Origin: Ophiura sarsii
Taxonomy: Eukaryota; Echinodermata; Ophiuroidea; Amphilepidida; Ophiuridae
Direction of reading: 5' to 3'
DNA: 64,000 nucleotides
Assembly (NCBI GenBank): GCA_035610835.1
Contig: CM069455.1
Span: forward strand, 49,758,955 to 49,822,954
Shown here: positions 1 through 13,261 of the stretch, piece by piece
Position numbering within the stretch: the first letter of the stretch is position 1
Layout: each line of letters opens with the position of its first letter
Notes under the pieces: model-generated
The model's database searches: none
What the model saw: only the letters and a program-made list of their open reading frames with translations
What the model was told of the DNA's origin: nothing
Program-made: the position numbers and the translations under genes

Positions 1-1102
1 CAAGGTATTAATAGCGGATCCCAATTATGATACTGGATACCGATAGACTGCTTATAGTTATCTATTATTCTAATTAATCATTTTGATCTTTTGTTTTGAC
101 ATTCTACGTAAAAGACATTCTAACAAAGAACAAAAATCAACATAATATCTAATTAAAGAAGTAGTTTTACAACTATGGGTTATGTTAAAGCAGGTCTTTG
201 ATACCTCTCATGTACCAAAGCTGTAATTTGTATTACCTGCTTTTTTAAACATTGGATAATGACTTTTAACTTCTTACTCAAATCACTAATATCATAACTA
301 TACCCTATTCCTTTTTATGTTTTCATAAACCATTGTTTTCTTTGGTTAAACAAGAGTTAAATAATTCAAAATGTCTTGAACTGAATCATTAAGAATAATA
401 ATACATTACTCGGAATTAGCTCCATTTTATCCAATTTAGCATTGTCAAAGCATCAGTTCAATTGTTCTGATTTATATGTAGAATATTGTTAAACTGTAAC
501 TGTTCTTTGAAGTTGGTAGAATTAAAATCTGAGAGGACATCCTTGCCAGCTTGGCTGGCTGATTAACCTTCGACCTTCATTTAGGGTAGAAGATCACATG
601 TGTTTCAATGTGTTTCAAAACCATGTGTGCTCCCCAGCTATAAAGCTCTCTAAATATTCACAATATAAATATGCTGGGCATAAATGCTGCGTTCGTGATT
701 TCGTGAGTGGTTACAGCTAAAATGACCATTACTGATATTCATAAGTGTGTTTTTTAAATCTTCAACACTACTGCGTAAAATTTTAAGACAAAGGTTGCCA
801 CATCATTTTGAGCGTCATTCAACGATCAAAATTCAGAACCTTTGACAAATCCACTTCTGCTACATATAAATAACATGTACCAAATGGCTCCATTACGTTC
901 CAGTTACCTGTAAAGTTTGAGCCCAAGTTTGAGATATTTTCTGACAAGTTGAACTGGCCATGACGCTAGTATTTACGTGTGAACATGGTGTGAATGGTGT
1001 GAACACCCTGGTCCAACTGTCTGGGACCCGACCCAAAAGGCAGTCAACACTCCTGCGATGTGCCTTGCCACATGTGTCGACCTTTAGCCTAATGTGGGCC
1101 AA
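1..1102. other. AT-rich sequence without recognised gene
   Basis: Short open frames only, none resembling a known domain. The first 60 bp resemble 14067-14130 (both contain CAAGG.ATTA and CCTAATTATGAT-like stretches), so the window starts inside a dispersed repeat. Confidence 0.5.
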
Positions 1103-1500
1103 TTTTTAAACTAAAATCTGCTCTATATCGTAACTTCTCTCGAAATTTGAACTTTTGATTTGACAAAACCTGAAATAGCACTAGTTTTTTAAACAAATTG
1201 AATTTTAAACATTACATTTCTTAACACAATAACTTTGAGAAGTCTCGTGCTGGGCTCTAAGTTCCACCCAATAATTGGTCAATCTAACACCATTGACCGC
1301 ATGCTGGAAGACCTTGAGAATGGCCAAAGCGCTGCATTCTACAATCTTGCCACTTGAATTGGCATTTGGGCTAGTTTTAAAACTAAAATCTGCTCTATGG
1401 ATAATATTTTTTTTCTCGAAGTTTGAACTTTTGATTTTACAAAATATGAAATAGCACCAGTTTCTTTAACAAATTGAAGTTCAAAGTTGGAATTTCTTCC
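1103..1500. repeat. Two direct copies of a ~110-bp repeat
   Basis: 1103-1210 and about 1376-1500 share AAACTAAAATCTGCTCTAT, TTTGAACTTTTGATTT and GAAATAGCAC in the same order and orientation. They are separated by about 165 bp of unrelated sequence. Confidence 0.75.
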
Positions 1501-1649
1501 TCCCAGAAAAGTATCCAATTTTAACTGAATCTAATTAAAGGAGTGTATGGGTGAAATGTTAACATTTTCTTTCAGTTAATTTAGCTAACTTCGTTAATAT
1601 CCAATGGTTTTCACTCGTTCGACCAGCAAATAATATAAACATTGACATT

Positions 1650-2026
1650 ATGTGATGCAATATGTGAAAACCCGTCGGATGTCGCAAAATATGAACTAGG
1701 GATTAGGGTTTTTTTTAGATTTTTTTAGAACATTAATTTCCAATACTTTCTGTCATCATCTTTTATGAACTTTCCCCTTCAAAAACTTACTTAAGTTACT
1801 ATTCTAATTAACCATATAATGTTATTCTATTGAACTATGTATTTTGGGGGTCTGTTTTCATGATTTCTTGTTTGTAGCTTTTTATGACATCACAATCATC
1901 GTTCACTCATATCTTTTGTTGTAGTGATCGTAGAAAAATTAACGAAACAGTTCTGTAATCAACACAGTTTCAGCTTTTTCATGATTTGAGAAATCTCACC
2001 ATGTGGCGGGTTTTCACAGATCACAT
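1650..2026. mobile_element. Dispersed inverted-repeat element, copy 1
   Basis: About 377 bp with ~24-bp inverted ends (ATGTGATGCAATATGTGAA, then AACCCG). A second copy lies at 26194-26578 in the same orientation with the same ends and much of the same interior. No coding capacity, so a non-autonomous DNA element. Confidence 0.8.
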
Positions 2027-2904
2027 TACATATTTCCATCATTTAACACTGTTATCTACACAAAAAACCAAAATAAAAAGTCCCATAGACAACACTTGAA
2101 GTACGCCGGCCGAAACAAGAGGCCGAAACAGACCTCCCCAAGCGCCTAGAGCCTTGAGCCATGTTTGGGATAGCGATGAAAATGGTAGCAAGCACGCTGG
2201 CAAGACACAGATGGTGTGAAATAAATCAGATAAATGGTGTAGGAGGGGATTATTTATTACCCTGGATAAAGCATCAATGCCGTGGTCAAGAAAGTTGGAT
2301 AACATACAGGGAATGGAACCGTAATGAGAATATTATTATCAATTGCAACCCGGCCCCTGGGGACCCGGGATAATGGCGGGGACAATGCGGAGACTAATAT
2401 GAAAGAGAGTTATTAGAAAATAGACACAGCAGCTACACACGAGGGATTCATGAGCCAACAGTTAAATAACCTCATCGTGAAGCTGAATCGCCATTTGACT
2501 CACGTCATCTCCTATACAACAGAAGCGTGATTATTGTCCAATAAGAGAGCAACACCTGCGCAGCCATGGCTGGTAGAAATAGATGAAAGCCTTATAACCA
2601 GTATCCTGATAAATTGATCAGATAATTGGTCATCTGTTAATGCAATTTGCCTTATGATCAAAAGCCTACATGAACAAAATATCAGATATCAATAAAAACG
2701 TTATCCAATTTATAGCGAGTTAAGTTCCGATCGAATGATTTCATGGCCATGATCAATACAATTTAATTGTAATACAATTGAGTGTGTGTTTTTTTCTTCA
2801 ATAGCAACATCTATCGGACTAAATATTGGACTAACACGTAATCGCAAATACCCATCGAAAAAACCCAATGTGGCGTGGCCGACATTTTTCAACCAACTTT
2901 CGCA
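2027..2904. other. Non-coding stretch, nothing recognised
   Basis: GC content rises near 2100-2400, but the open frames (up to 88 codons) match no family I know. No splice-bounded exon could be supported. Confidence 0.4.
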
Positions 2905-3450
2905 CCTTTTTTTTTATTTATTTTTTTAATTAATTCTTTATTCATTGATACGTATATTATACAATAACATCAATATTTACAAAAATGTTGGTTAATAAAA
3001 AAAACACGTAGACAGTTTCGCGAAATGACTTGACTAGCGTAAGACCATAGCTGCTTAACTCTATTACATTTGAAAAAGATGTTATCGATATAATCAATTA
3101 CACTGCATGTGTGACAAATATTATTATCTACTTAAAAGTACTTTGGTGGGATAAATTTTGTGAAGGATTTTCCAATTTATTGAGATCAACCTTGCTTCAT
3201 CGGTGCACTGTGGAGTCGCGAGCCAAATATTGGTCCTATGGAAAAAGAAATTGGGGGACCTGAGTGACCAGAAGTTTGTACACAGAGGAGGAACATACGA
3301 ATTGTTAATCATGGCCCATCTACAACTTTTGTTTGTACAAGTATCAATACAGACTAAATTAAAACAAACATCTTCTCCGTTGTGTTAATTTCCAAACAAT
3401 GGGGAGCGCATTGCGGAGCGTAATACTGTACAATTACGGCACCCTTATGA
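2905..3450 (-). pseudogene. LINE 3' end fragment, frameshifted
   Basis: On the minus strand a frame (3124-3312) reads TDEARLISINWKILHKIYPT and, after a frameshift near 3130, DNNICHTCSVIDYIDNIFF with KCNRVKQLW. This is the C-terminal zinc-binding tail common in non-LTR retrotransposon ORF2 proteins. A tail rich in A on the same strand (2905-2940), including AATAAA, marks the 3' end. 5' truncation and frameshift make it a dead copy. Confidence 0.72.
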
Positions 3451-5690
3451 TTTAGACGATTACGGAAATGGTTATTGGAATAGAATGAACCATCATCGTC
3501 GAATAGGTCACCAAAAAAAATAATTCCAGACTTAATCCAGTCTATGAAGAATAGTGTATTGTTTCACAGTTGGATAACATCATTATTCCGCACTTGGATA
3601 CACCAAGTTCATTCCATTAATATACTGATATACGTTAAAACTTGTTTACATTTAAATGTAGATATTTCACATTATAAGAGCCTTATTATATACCCGACCC
3701 GGTATAACGACCTGGTATTTCGAGCCGTGGGGGGGGGGGGGCACCTCGCCCGGTCGGTACTGCCCTGCCCTCGGTCGTTTGACGATTTATTTAAGCATTA
3801 GCCGAAACCAAATATCAGGGGAGGGTAACAATAATCCCCTATACAGAAAATGATTGATGGTAAAACGACTAAGAATAAATGATTTCTATATTTGATACTT
3901 CATGTACACGGATTTGTGTAATTGTGGATTCTGTTTAATCTTTATAAATCGGGTGAAAATTAATCCTTTATTTGTTCAAGTTTCGAATGAACCTGGTCAG
4001 GAACGTTTTTGTCTCAGTTCGATCGGTCCATACTCAAACGTTTTGTATGAGTATTGCTCGATATTGGAAACATTATTAACAAAAAAACAAAGGCTGATAG
4101 CACATTCGGTGCAAGAACACCTAGGGTCACGCGTTATGAACTCGCCTCAAAACCACAAAAGCTATCTCAACAAATTTGGTATCATTCAAAGCCCTAATTT
4201 AAACAAGCTATCTGCCTGCAAAATGGCATTGGTATAGCTAATACAGAAAGGGAGATACAGCTGTTTGATGTTTGGGGACCAAGGGTAGTGCTGGAAGGGG
4301 TGCCGCCTGTACAAACTCAATGGGGATAATCCCATGCTTTGTTCTTTTTACAATAACTAGTCATCCCCTAATGTTACAAACACCATTTTGGTCACATTTT
4401 AAAGGATATTTAGTAGTCTTTAAGTATGTGGTTCAACAGACTTGTCAACTATTTGTAACAACTAATTAATTATGGATAAGACCATGATCATCAGCTTTCT
4501 TCCTATTCGCTACACGAACACAGTCAACATGGATAATCAGCCTCACTTTACCGGATTTATAAAAATGACTATAACAGAAAAAGTTTTCAACCTATGATAG
4601 CAAAAGTATACATTTTTGGAATGCTTGTAACTAGAGGAATTCGGAAATGCAGTTTATATTAGGGAAGGGTTCATCCTTAAACAAATATTTCTGAAAATTC
4701 TAAAAATACATAAAATAAAAATTGGAGATATTCACTAGCCGGTATAATTGCCATATCGACGTAGTAACTTTGACATCTAATGGGTAATTTCATGAGAAAT
4801 TCAAATATGTAAAGTAAATAATGATAGGGGTAGGTATAAAAAATATATGGATCTCAAATTGAAAACAAGAAACTCTGATATTTTTCCGAACATTTCCGAT
4901 CATACCATTTTAGTTCTTGGTCGTACTATAATTTTAATGGCATATTTGGTTTCCTCGTGCAATTTCCCTTCAGAAAATGTATACTTTTACTCCTCAGGGG
5001 GGTATACAAGCAAATATAAATGTGTATAAAGTTAAAATCATGTCGCGAAAGCCAAAATCCGTGTGTAACGCGAAAGGAGGCGAGCTTAAAACACATGACC
5101 TTAGTTATTTAACGATTTGTCCGCGCGTTTTAGCACGACAGAAACACATTTAAGGTGGAGGTCAACAACAACATCCCTGATGAGAGAAGGATTGATGGTA
5201 ACATGAATCAGTTATTTCTTCATTTGGTACATAATTTAAGAAAATATATAGGAACTGAGGCTTCAATACATTTTCGATATGCTTTCTAGAGATCTAATGG
5301 AAAATCGGAATGGAGCTACGAATATTCTGTAATAAGTTATCATTATTTTATAGCAATATTGTGTAATTAAACAAAAGACGCATATTTGTCTCTCTCTCTT
5401 ATAATGATGTTTGACTATCAGGATAGACTTTCCTGGATTCATAAAACTACTTTGACTGTATTTTCCGTTAAAAAAGTCACATTCCGCATATATATATTGT
5501 ATGTATACGCCCATATTCCCATATATAAAATTTACTTAAGGGGTCTATTTTTGGTCAGATATTAAAAGTCAGTGCTTCGGACATAAATGAGATATTAGCA
5601 CAGTAAAAAACTGCTACGTCTCAACTTTAAAATGCTTTTTGTTTGAGGTAAATTGGATTTTCGGTTCTGACAATGGATCCGGAATTTTTA
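3451..5690. other. Non-coding stretch with a G13 run
   Basis: No domain-bearing frame was found; the longest (3902-4237, 111 codons) has no recognisable similarity. 3729-3741 is a run of 13 G. Confidence 0.4.
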
Positions 5691-5691
5691 T

Positions 5692-5711
5692 ACGGTTGCC
5701 ATGGCAACCGT
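5692..5711. promoter_or_regulatory. Perfect palindromic X-box (RFX-type) motif
   Basis: A perfect 20-bp palindrome contains GTTGCCATGGCAAC (5695-5708), which equals the optimal RFX-factor binding site known from ciliary gene promoters in animals. No exon was found next to it, so its target is unknown, and chance or a repeat origin remains possible. Confidence 0.5.
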
Positions 5712-6040
5712 GAACCGACCAATCGGGTAATTTTGTATCGTAATTCAAATTTGAAAACAGATATTAAAAGTCAGGCTCCATTGTTTCATAGCCCCTTGTG
5801 TGCTTAACATCTGGTCCAAATCCCATGGCTATAATTATGACCTTTCGTTTTTGAGTTACGTTTGTTCCCATATTGCAAGTTTGCGTGTTTTATAGTTTGA
5901 GGTATCGTGCAAAACGTATGAAAAATTTTGAGGAGAATGAAATAAACTGACATTTTGGATAAAAATAGTTGTTCAATTATGGAAGAGCATGAATTTAGAC
6001 ACATTTTGATCCATTTTTGGTGAAAATAGCAATTAACGTA

Positions 6041-6320
6041 GAATGTGTAAAGTTAGACGTCTAAGATGTATCTTAGACGCCTAAGATAACATTCTCTCTC
6101 TATTTCGTTAACAATTGTGTGACTTTGGATTTAATATTTGCATAAGTATCAATCAAAACAAACCCGGGAGAGTGGAGGGTGTGGGTGAGGATGGAAACAC
6201 AAGGATAAACCCATATTGAATATCCTACATAATTATGCTAATTACGGAATAAATCCTACTTGTAAACTGTATGTGCTCATCTTCGACGTGTAAGATGTTA
6301 TCTTAGACGTCTACACATTT
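6041..6320. mobile_element. Small inverted-repeat element
   Basis: Left end TGTGTAAAGTTAGACGTCTA and right end with TTAGACGTCTACACATTTTG are inverted copies. TAGACGTCTAAGAT is shared, and an extra partial copy (ATCTTAGACGCCTAAGAT) lies just inside the left end. About 280 bp and non-coding. Confidence 0.6.
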
Positions 6321-6328
6321 TGCTTATA

Positions 6329-7128
6329 CACTGCAAAAAGGTTGCTTAAATATTTACTCAACATTTTACACAACGTTGTTCAAGTATGCAACCGCTTAAC
6401 AGTTGCGTAAAATTTACCGTTGGATAACATGTTTTCACCAACAGTTGAACAATTCCATTTACTCAGCAGTTGCACAATTTTAATTACACAACAGTTGGGT
6501 ATTATTGATTAACCATTTGTTGGGCATTTTGTGACTGTTGCTTAATTTGTGATTTTTTTTCATTATATATTGAGCATTTTTGGATAGCAACTGTTGCTTA
6601 ATTTATCAAATATAGCCATATGTTGGGTATTTTATTTTGTGACAAGTTTTTATTATATATTGAGCATTTTTGTATAGCAACACGGGGTAGGCAAAATAAT
6701 GTGAATTCTGGGCAATGCAGCAGAGCTACATACATCACTTCCTCCCGGTAGTGAACCGGTAACTTGTAATGGGAATTCTTGGAGATTCAGCAGAGCTACA
6801 TACACTATTCCCTCTCGGTAGTGAATCTGTAATTTATTTTAACATGTTATTAAACTATAGGCCTTTACATGATATCTGACATCTCTTATCATTGGTGTTT
6901 TTACTGTGAACGTTTGCAAAACGTAGTCTTGCTATCTGGGTAAGAAGGTATAGTTTCTACCAACATTTTAAGGACATTGTTTTCGACGAATTGCTCAACG
7001 CTGGGGATTTTTTACTTTTATACAACGCCTAACTTTCTACATATATTGAACGAATTTTAATCAACACGTCAACCAACGGATGATAAAAGTACTTTTAGCA
7101 ACGTATTTTAAGCAACCTTTTTGCAGTG
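6329..7128. mobile_element. TA-flanked MITE with internal subrepeats (800 bp)
   Basis: Ends CACTGCAAAAAGGTTGCTTA and its inverse at the right end, flanked on both sides by TA (6327-6328 and 7129-7130). The interior has repeated CAACAGTTG-type units of about 40 bp (6361-6560) and two tandem ~70-bp units around GCAGAGCTACATACA (about 6699-6835). No transposase frame. Confidence 0.8.
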
Positions 7129-7162
7129 TACTATTGCCACTCATATTTAACAACTATCGTAT

Positions 7163-9892
7163 TAGTTGGGTATGTACAGGGGGTTCCCGTGCACCCCCCA
7201 CAGTACTAAACCAAACCAACTTTTTTAGATGCCGTTTAGGGTCCTTAAACACATTTTAGATGTTAACAGTGAAAAAACCCCGATGCTCTCCAGATATCCA
7301 AGATGGCGTCCAAAATGGCCGCCAAAACTGGTCAAATCTCATAAAATGACATATAGCAATCAAATTGTATGATGAAAGTATAGTTTTAACAGTGGGATGT
7401 ATGTGTTAGACCACTAGACACTCATATCCAGAACTTTTGCTTTGTTAACACACCTAAATCCAAGATGGCCGCCAAAATGGCCGCCAAAATGGTAAAATTC
7501 CATATACAGGGTGAGTCAAAAAAAAGTGTACTCAACTTCAGCGATTTTTTTAGAACAAAGTGTTCGTTTGTTTTCAAAACAATATACTACGGTATAAAGA
7601 CAAATTAATTAGCTTTAATATGAATTTTATCTGGTTTAGATTAGTTGAGGGAAACTTATTTCACGCTGTTTTGAATAAAAGTGACCAATTTAACGTCCGA
7701 ACACGCTTCCAGATCTTGACCATTATATTTCATAAGATACGACCAATAAAAAATTACAATACCGACAGCGAAAGGATCAATTCCTTTGTTATAAAATGAT
7801 TAAAGTGTGGTAATTGTGTCATAAATAGGCCTTAAAGCTGTATATTGTTTTAATCTATTGGAGACAATTTTGAACAAGTGTATTGTCTACTTAATTCTTT
7901 TAATAAACAAAATGTGTAACGCTTTACATCATAATCCTAGCAAACATTATTAAGCTTGAAATTAAAAACCGTGTTTTTGGTGAAAAAACAGCTCCTGTAC
8001 AGAAATAGTCATATTTACTTAACGGTATCATCAAATAGCGTGATTTTTTTTCCAGATGGTAGCAAAGAAATGGCGCAATCATTTAAAGTTTTGTTTGCCT
8101 TGATTTTGTGGTCAAAAATATTTTTTTCAATTTTTTCAATTAGGGTAAACTTTTTTTTGACTCATCCTGTACTGGCATATATAAACCAACATGTATGATC
8201 AGAGTATAGTTTTAACAATGGGATGTATGTGTTAGACCACTAGAAACTCATATCTAGTGTTTTTGCTTTGTTAACATACTGTAAAACCAAAATGGCCGCC
8301 AAATTGATGGCCAAAAATGGTCAAAAATCCATAAAATAGTATAATATCAACCGAAATGTATCCAGTATTTATGCTATGTTAACATGGTTCAAAATCCAAA
8401 ATGGCTGCCAAAATGGTTCCCGAAATGGCTGCAAAAATTGTCAAATTCCATAAAATGGGATAATATCAACCTAAATGTATGGTGAAAATATAGTTTTAAT
8501 GATGGAATGCATGTATTAGACCACTAGTAACTCATATCTAGTATTTTTGCTTTGTCAACATACTTACAAATCCAAAATGGCCCCCAAAATGACTGAACAA
8601 ATTGTCGAAATTCCATAAAATAGCATTTATCAACCAAAATGTATGATGAAAGTGTAGTTTTAATATTGGGATGTATCTATAAGACCACAAGTAACTTATA
8701 TCCAGAAAATTTACATTGTTATAACATACTTTAAATCCAAAATGGCCGCTGCAAATCTTTAAAAAAATCTACATGAGTGAATGCTAATCCACAATAGATA
8801 TTGTATGAGTGTATATTACATCACGTTTACCAAATAGTATGTTTTTACTATTTTTACATTTACAGCAGCCATTTCGGTGGCCATCTTGGTTTTAAAGTAT
8901 GTTATTACAATGCAAATATACTGGATATGAGTTACTAGCTGTCTAATACATACACACCAATGTTAAACATATATACTTTCATCATATTTTGGCTGATATT
9001 ATCCCATTATATGGTATTTCAACATATTTTTCAGTCGTTTTGAGACCCATTTTGGGGGCCATTTTGGATTTGTAAGTATGTTAACAAATCAAAAATACTG
9101 GATATGAGTTACTAGGGGTCTAATACATGCATCCCATCATTAAAACTATATTTTCACCATACATTTAGGTTGATATTATCCCATTTTATGGAATTTGACA
9201 ATTTTTGCAGCCATTTCGGACACATCTTGGGGGCCATCTTGGCAGCCATTTTGGATTTTGAACCATGTTAACATAGCATAAATACTGGATATGAGTTACT
9301 TGTGGTCTAACACATACATCCCATCGTTAAAAGTATATTTTCATCATACATTTCGGTTGATATTATACTATTTTATGGAATTTTGACCACTTTTGACCAT
9401 TTTTGGCCATCAATTTGGCGGCCATTTTGGTTTTACAGTATGTTAACAAAGCAAAAACACTAGATATGAGTTTCTAGTGGTCTAAAACATACATCCCATT
9501 GTTAAAACTATACTCTGATCATACATGTTGGTTTATATATGCCAGTATATGGAATTTTACCATTTTGGTGGCCATTTTGGCGGCCATCTTGGATTTAGGT
9601 GTGTTAACAAAGTAAAAGTTCTGGATATGAGTGTCTAGTGGTCTAATACATACATCCCACTATTAACACTATACTTTCACCATACAATTTGATTGCTATA
9701 TGTCATTTTATGAGATTTGACCAGTTTTGGCGGCCATTTTGGACGCCATCTTGGATATCTGGAGAGCATCGGGGTTTTTTCACTGTTAACATATAAAATG
9801 TGTTTAAGGACTCTAAAAGGCATCTAAAAAAATTGGTTTGGTTTAGTACTGTGGGGGGGGTGCACGGGAACCCCCCTGTACATACCCAACTA
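7163..9892. mobile_element. Foldback element with ~1.1-kb tandem-repeat arms
   Basis: Both outer ends read TAGTTGGGTATGTACAGGGG going inward, followed by the same C-rich stretch and GATATC..AAGATGG blocks, as inverted copies. The arms are built of degenerate ~160-170-bp tandem units (TTTTAACAATGGGATGTATG, then ACCACTAG, then ATGGCCGCCAAAATGG). Long inverted arms made of tandem units around a short centre are the hallmark of Foldback/Galileo-like elements. No transposase is present. No convincing target duplication was found. Confidence 0.8.
7507..8169. mobile_element. Mariner-like MITE nested in the foldback arm (663 bp)
   Basis: Ends CAGGGTGAGTCAAAAAAAAG and inverse CTTTTTTTTGACTCATCCTG, flanked by TA (7505-7506 and 8170-8171). 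The opposite arm of the foldback, near 9541-9550, preserves the unfilled site (CCATATACTGG when read in the same sense), which shows exactly one TA duplicated. Frames inside (up to 80 codons) are not a transposase. Confidence 0.9.
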
Positions 9893-11562
9893 TATAGTGT
9901 GCGTTTTATTGTGAATTATTTCAGAGTCGCTTGTTCAAAATCATATCATACATAGGAGTTGCTTTGGTTATGGATAACACTACACGGTCTGTAGCACAAA
10001 CTAGTGATTATACAATACAATTTCATATAATATATCAATCATCAAACTGCATTACATTTATCGAAAGCCCATTACCGTACCTCGATTTTAATTAGTGTCG
10101 GTACCAAACGTGAATTGATACTGAATAATTTACACTAGCTATTATAGTGCGGCCTACCTATAAATCATTCCTGTGTTTGATTGTTAACTTGTCACTAGTG
10201 TTAAGGTTGGAACCGTAAAATATCATTTATATTGGAGTATCCGATGACCAAACATTCAATATTGAAAAATATTTGGGGAAAATTACCCATATAACGAGGA
10301 AGAAAAAAAACCTGTTTTCCGGGCCCGACCCACCCACTGTTTGCGTTTTTCAAGAAATTTGTTTAGCATTTTTGTTTAATTGTTTTTCTCAAATCATGTT
10401 AAATCAGTCGTTTTTTGGCCGAAAATGTATCGAAATATTTTTTTCACAAGGTTTTCAGACAAATCCCGATTTTTGCAGCTTTTAGTGACATTTTAGGTTA
10501 AAAAAAATTAAAATAAAATAAAAATAAAAAACGACTTGACAGGTCGTCCGCCCGTAAAACATGATTTTTTCGTCGCCTAAGATAACTAATGAGATAACTA
10601 ATGTAACATTGTACACGTTATAAGGAAAGCAATACAAAAATACACGGCTATTTAGTATCAAATGAAATATGTTAATACTTTTACCTTCGATAAAGATTCT
10701 GTTAAAATCGAAACGTCAGGTCCTCTTATATTTATTACATGTTAATAATGAACATGTTTGCAAGATTGGTTAAAAATGACACTCACGTCAAAGCTTTCTT
10801 TTATCAAAGCTTTGTTTTCTATGCACACAACAATCGATTGTTATCAAAAAACTAGTGTCAATAAGAAGAGGGTCAATAATAATGCGGATAACATTTCAGA
10901 AATAAGTTAATGTCTAAAGAGTTAGTGACTTTATAGATTGTCATAATGGATCATTTCGACAAAAACTTTAAATCTACTATCGTTACAAAAAATCTATATT
11001 TTCCATCAGAAAATCTAAAATTCATAAGAAAGATGGGCGTTTGCGCAAGATAAACACTCCACAAAAAGAAAGTATCTACTTTTTTCGAGGCGCCCTGTTT
11101 TTAATTCTTAGGACTCTAATAAATTCAACAAGTAGGGAAAAACAGGCATTTCCTCGTTTGTCACAATAGCACCAATATTGATGAAGCAGTGGCCATTTGA
11201 ATACAAAATGATGCAGTTTTCATTGTTGCACTTAACCCTATACCCATGAAAAGAGCGTAAACAAAACAGTAAATCTAAAGCGTATCTCTTCTTTTTCTCT
11301 ACCCATGAAAAGACAATCACAATCTGAACACCTCACATTGTCAAAGGCGTACAACAACACAATGGGAATCGTAGATAAGGCAGGCCTAAAAAGTATGACT
11401 TCAAACATCATGAAATATATTTCCATCACTGTCTTCAGTAGATAGCGACCTGATTTAACCTTCGTAGATAGCAACCTGTCATTAGGTTTGAAGGATAAGC
11501 ATATTCATGAAGGAGTTCTTATCAGATTAACAAAGACCACTGCTGTTGTGGTGCTTTTCTAG
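9893..11562. other. Non-coding stretch with an A-rich tail
   Basis: No domain recognised. 10500-10533 is an AAAATAAAATAAA-type tract that may be the tail of an unrecognised retroposon. Confidence 0.4.
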
Positions 11563-11977
11563 GAGGTACCAACAAACATGCAAAAAAGCTGCCCGAGTTA
11601 GCAATAGGAGAACCAGTGCGATTACAGTCTGATAATCCTAAACAACAACCTGAGTGGCAGAAAGCCACAGGTATTAGACAGGTTCTTACTTCGTCGAGAC
11701 TGAAAAAGGAAAACGATACCGTCGCAACAGAAAGTTTCTGAGAACAATCAAAGAACAAGAACATGATGAACAATCTAAAGACAGACCGCTCGGTAACAAC
11801 AAGAACAGCGACAGACCAAGACCTACTGATCAGCAAACCAATGCAGCACAGCAGACTACTTAGCAGTCCAGTGCAAGAACACGCAGATCAACCAGTTCAT
11901 CCACAACAGGAAAAAGAGCAACCAGGACCAGAAGCAACATCCGCAAGCCAGCGAGATACAAGGACTGTGTTGTATAG
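11563..11977 (+). pseudogene. Decayed 3' end of a Ty3-like pol gene
   Basis: One frame reads AKKLPELAIGEPVRLQ and PEWQKATGI. The next frame continues ETEKGKRYRRNRKFLRT, then after a stop SNIRKPARYKDCVV and TAG. This is the typical end of a Ty3-type integrase: an LPxLxxGxxVRxQ module, RRNRxFLR, then RxxRKPxRYKD. At least one frameshift and one internal stop are present. It differs from the intact element at 16.35 kb, so it belongs to another family. Confidence 0.75.
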
Positions 11978-12331
11978 TAGCTGTGAGTGAGTTGAACAAA
12001 CAATGTGTTGCTGAATCTCCTTTCATTAATAAATTCATGTTTTCTGCAACATCTGCTCATTACATTCCATGAAATTGAAGAAAATATGAGCCTATGTTGA
12101 ATCCCCATACACATTTCTCATTGAAAATAGCTTATGAATAATTCATCAACCTCATTATAGCCTATACAATCCAATGGTAGGCAGTGTGTCAATGTTGACT
12201 TCCTTACCTAATAACCTTCGCAATTGTTTGTCAATGGATCCACTCATTAAAGTGAAACTAATCCCAAAATTGGCCCTTATCCTTAATCTTTTCCAGATAT
12301 TGAGAATTTATCTCTTTATTCATCTTTAAAA

Positions 12332-13247
12332 ATGGAATATTTGGGAGGGAATTTTAAAACTTTATTTGAACACAATGACTTTCATATTATAATGGAAACT
12401 ATCCACATTTCCTATGCATTCTCAATGCACCCACAAGGTTTAAAAACTCTTGCTGGTATCCGGAGCATTTCTTATAAGGTCGGCAGTATGCCTTTTATTC
12501 CATATTTCAAATTAATTGATGCATGTCTCTCTCCAGTATTACTTGGTTCAGAAGTATGGGGCGGCTGTAATTCGTACGAGTGCATTGAAAAGGTTAAAAT
12601 TAAAGCATGCAAACAATTCATGATGGTTTCAAGTAAAACTACCAATGCAGCCGAGGCGATTGTGGCAGATATCCATTGTTTATTACATAATTAGATTAAT
12701 GTCGTATTGGTCAAACTTATTCAAATGTCAAGTGATCGCTATCCAAATAAATGTTAAGATGCTTTACTATCTTGATAGTAACGGTCATTCTAACTGGGTT
12801 AATATTAAAAATATACTTTTTAAACTCGGGTTTGGTATTGTTTGGATTATGCAAGATATTGGTTCTGTAAATAACTTTTTACTACAGCTGTCAAATAGGA
12901 TGCGTGACATTTCTTCACAGGAATGGCTCACTGAGATCAATGCTTTACCCAAACTACGTACTTATACAGAATTCAAGTCGCTTCTTTGCCCTGAACAGTA
13001 CCTACTCGAGGTCACGATTCCATGACACAGAAGAGCGTTGAGTAGATTAAGGTGTTCCAATAATTTACTATTGATTGAATCGGGTCGTATAAATAACATT
13101 GAGTTACGTAATCGTGTTTGCCCTTTGTGTAATCCAGGTGAGATTGAGTACTACGAATTACTACAATGCGTGTGCTTGTGTCAATCGGTTCGGCAGTTTT
13201 TCAATGAAATAATGGCCCCAGGGTATATACATGGCGAAGTATACTGA
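12332..13247 (+). pseudogene. LINE ORF2 C-terminal remnant
   Basis: Three pieces join after one frameshift (about 12,660-12,690) and one in-frame TGA (13023-13025). They read GIRSISYKVGSMPFIPYFKL, SPVLLGSEVWG, then LPKLRTYTEFKS, then LRCSNNLLLIESGRINNIE and NRVCPLCN. This order (post-RT thumb, then a cysteine-rich tail with IE-x-GR) is typical of LINE ORF2 proteins in aquatic animals. It is 5' truncated and inactive. Confidence 0.8.
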
Positions 13248-13261
13248 GCCAAGTATGGTTG

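Noticed and set aside
7560..8198. Two ~80-codon frames in the mariner-like MITE
   Set aside because: Neither shows mariner or Tc1 transposase motifs; the element is non-autonomous.
12332..13247. A host gene with three exons
   Set aside because: The pieces abut with a frameshift and a stop rather than splice sites, and the order of motifs is that of a LINE ORF2 tail.
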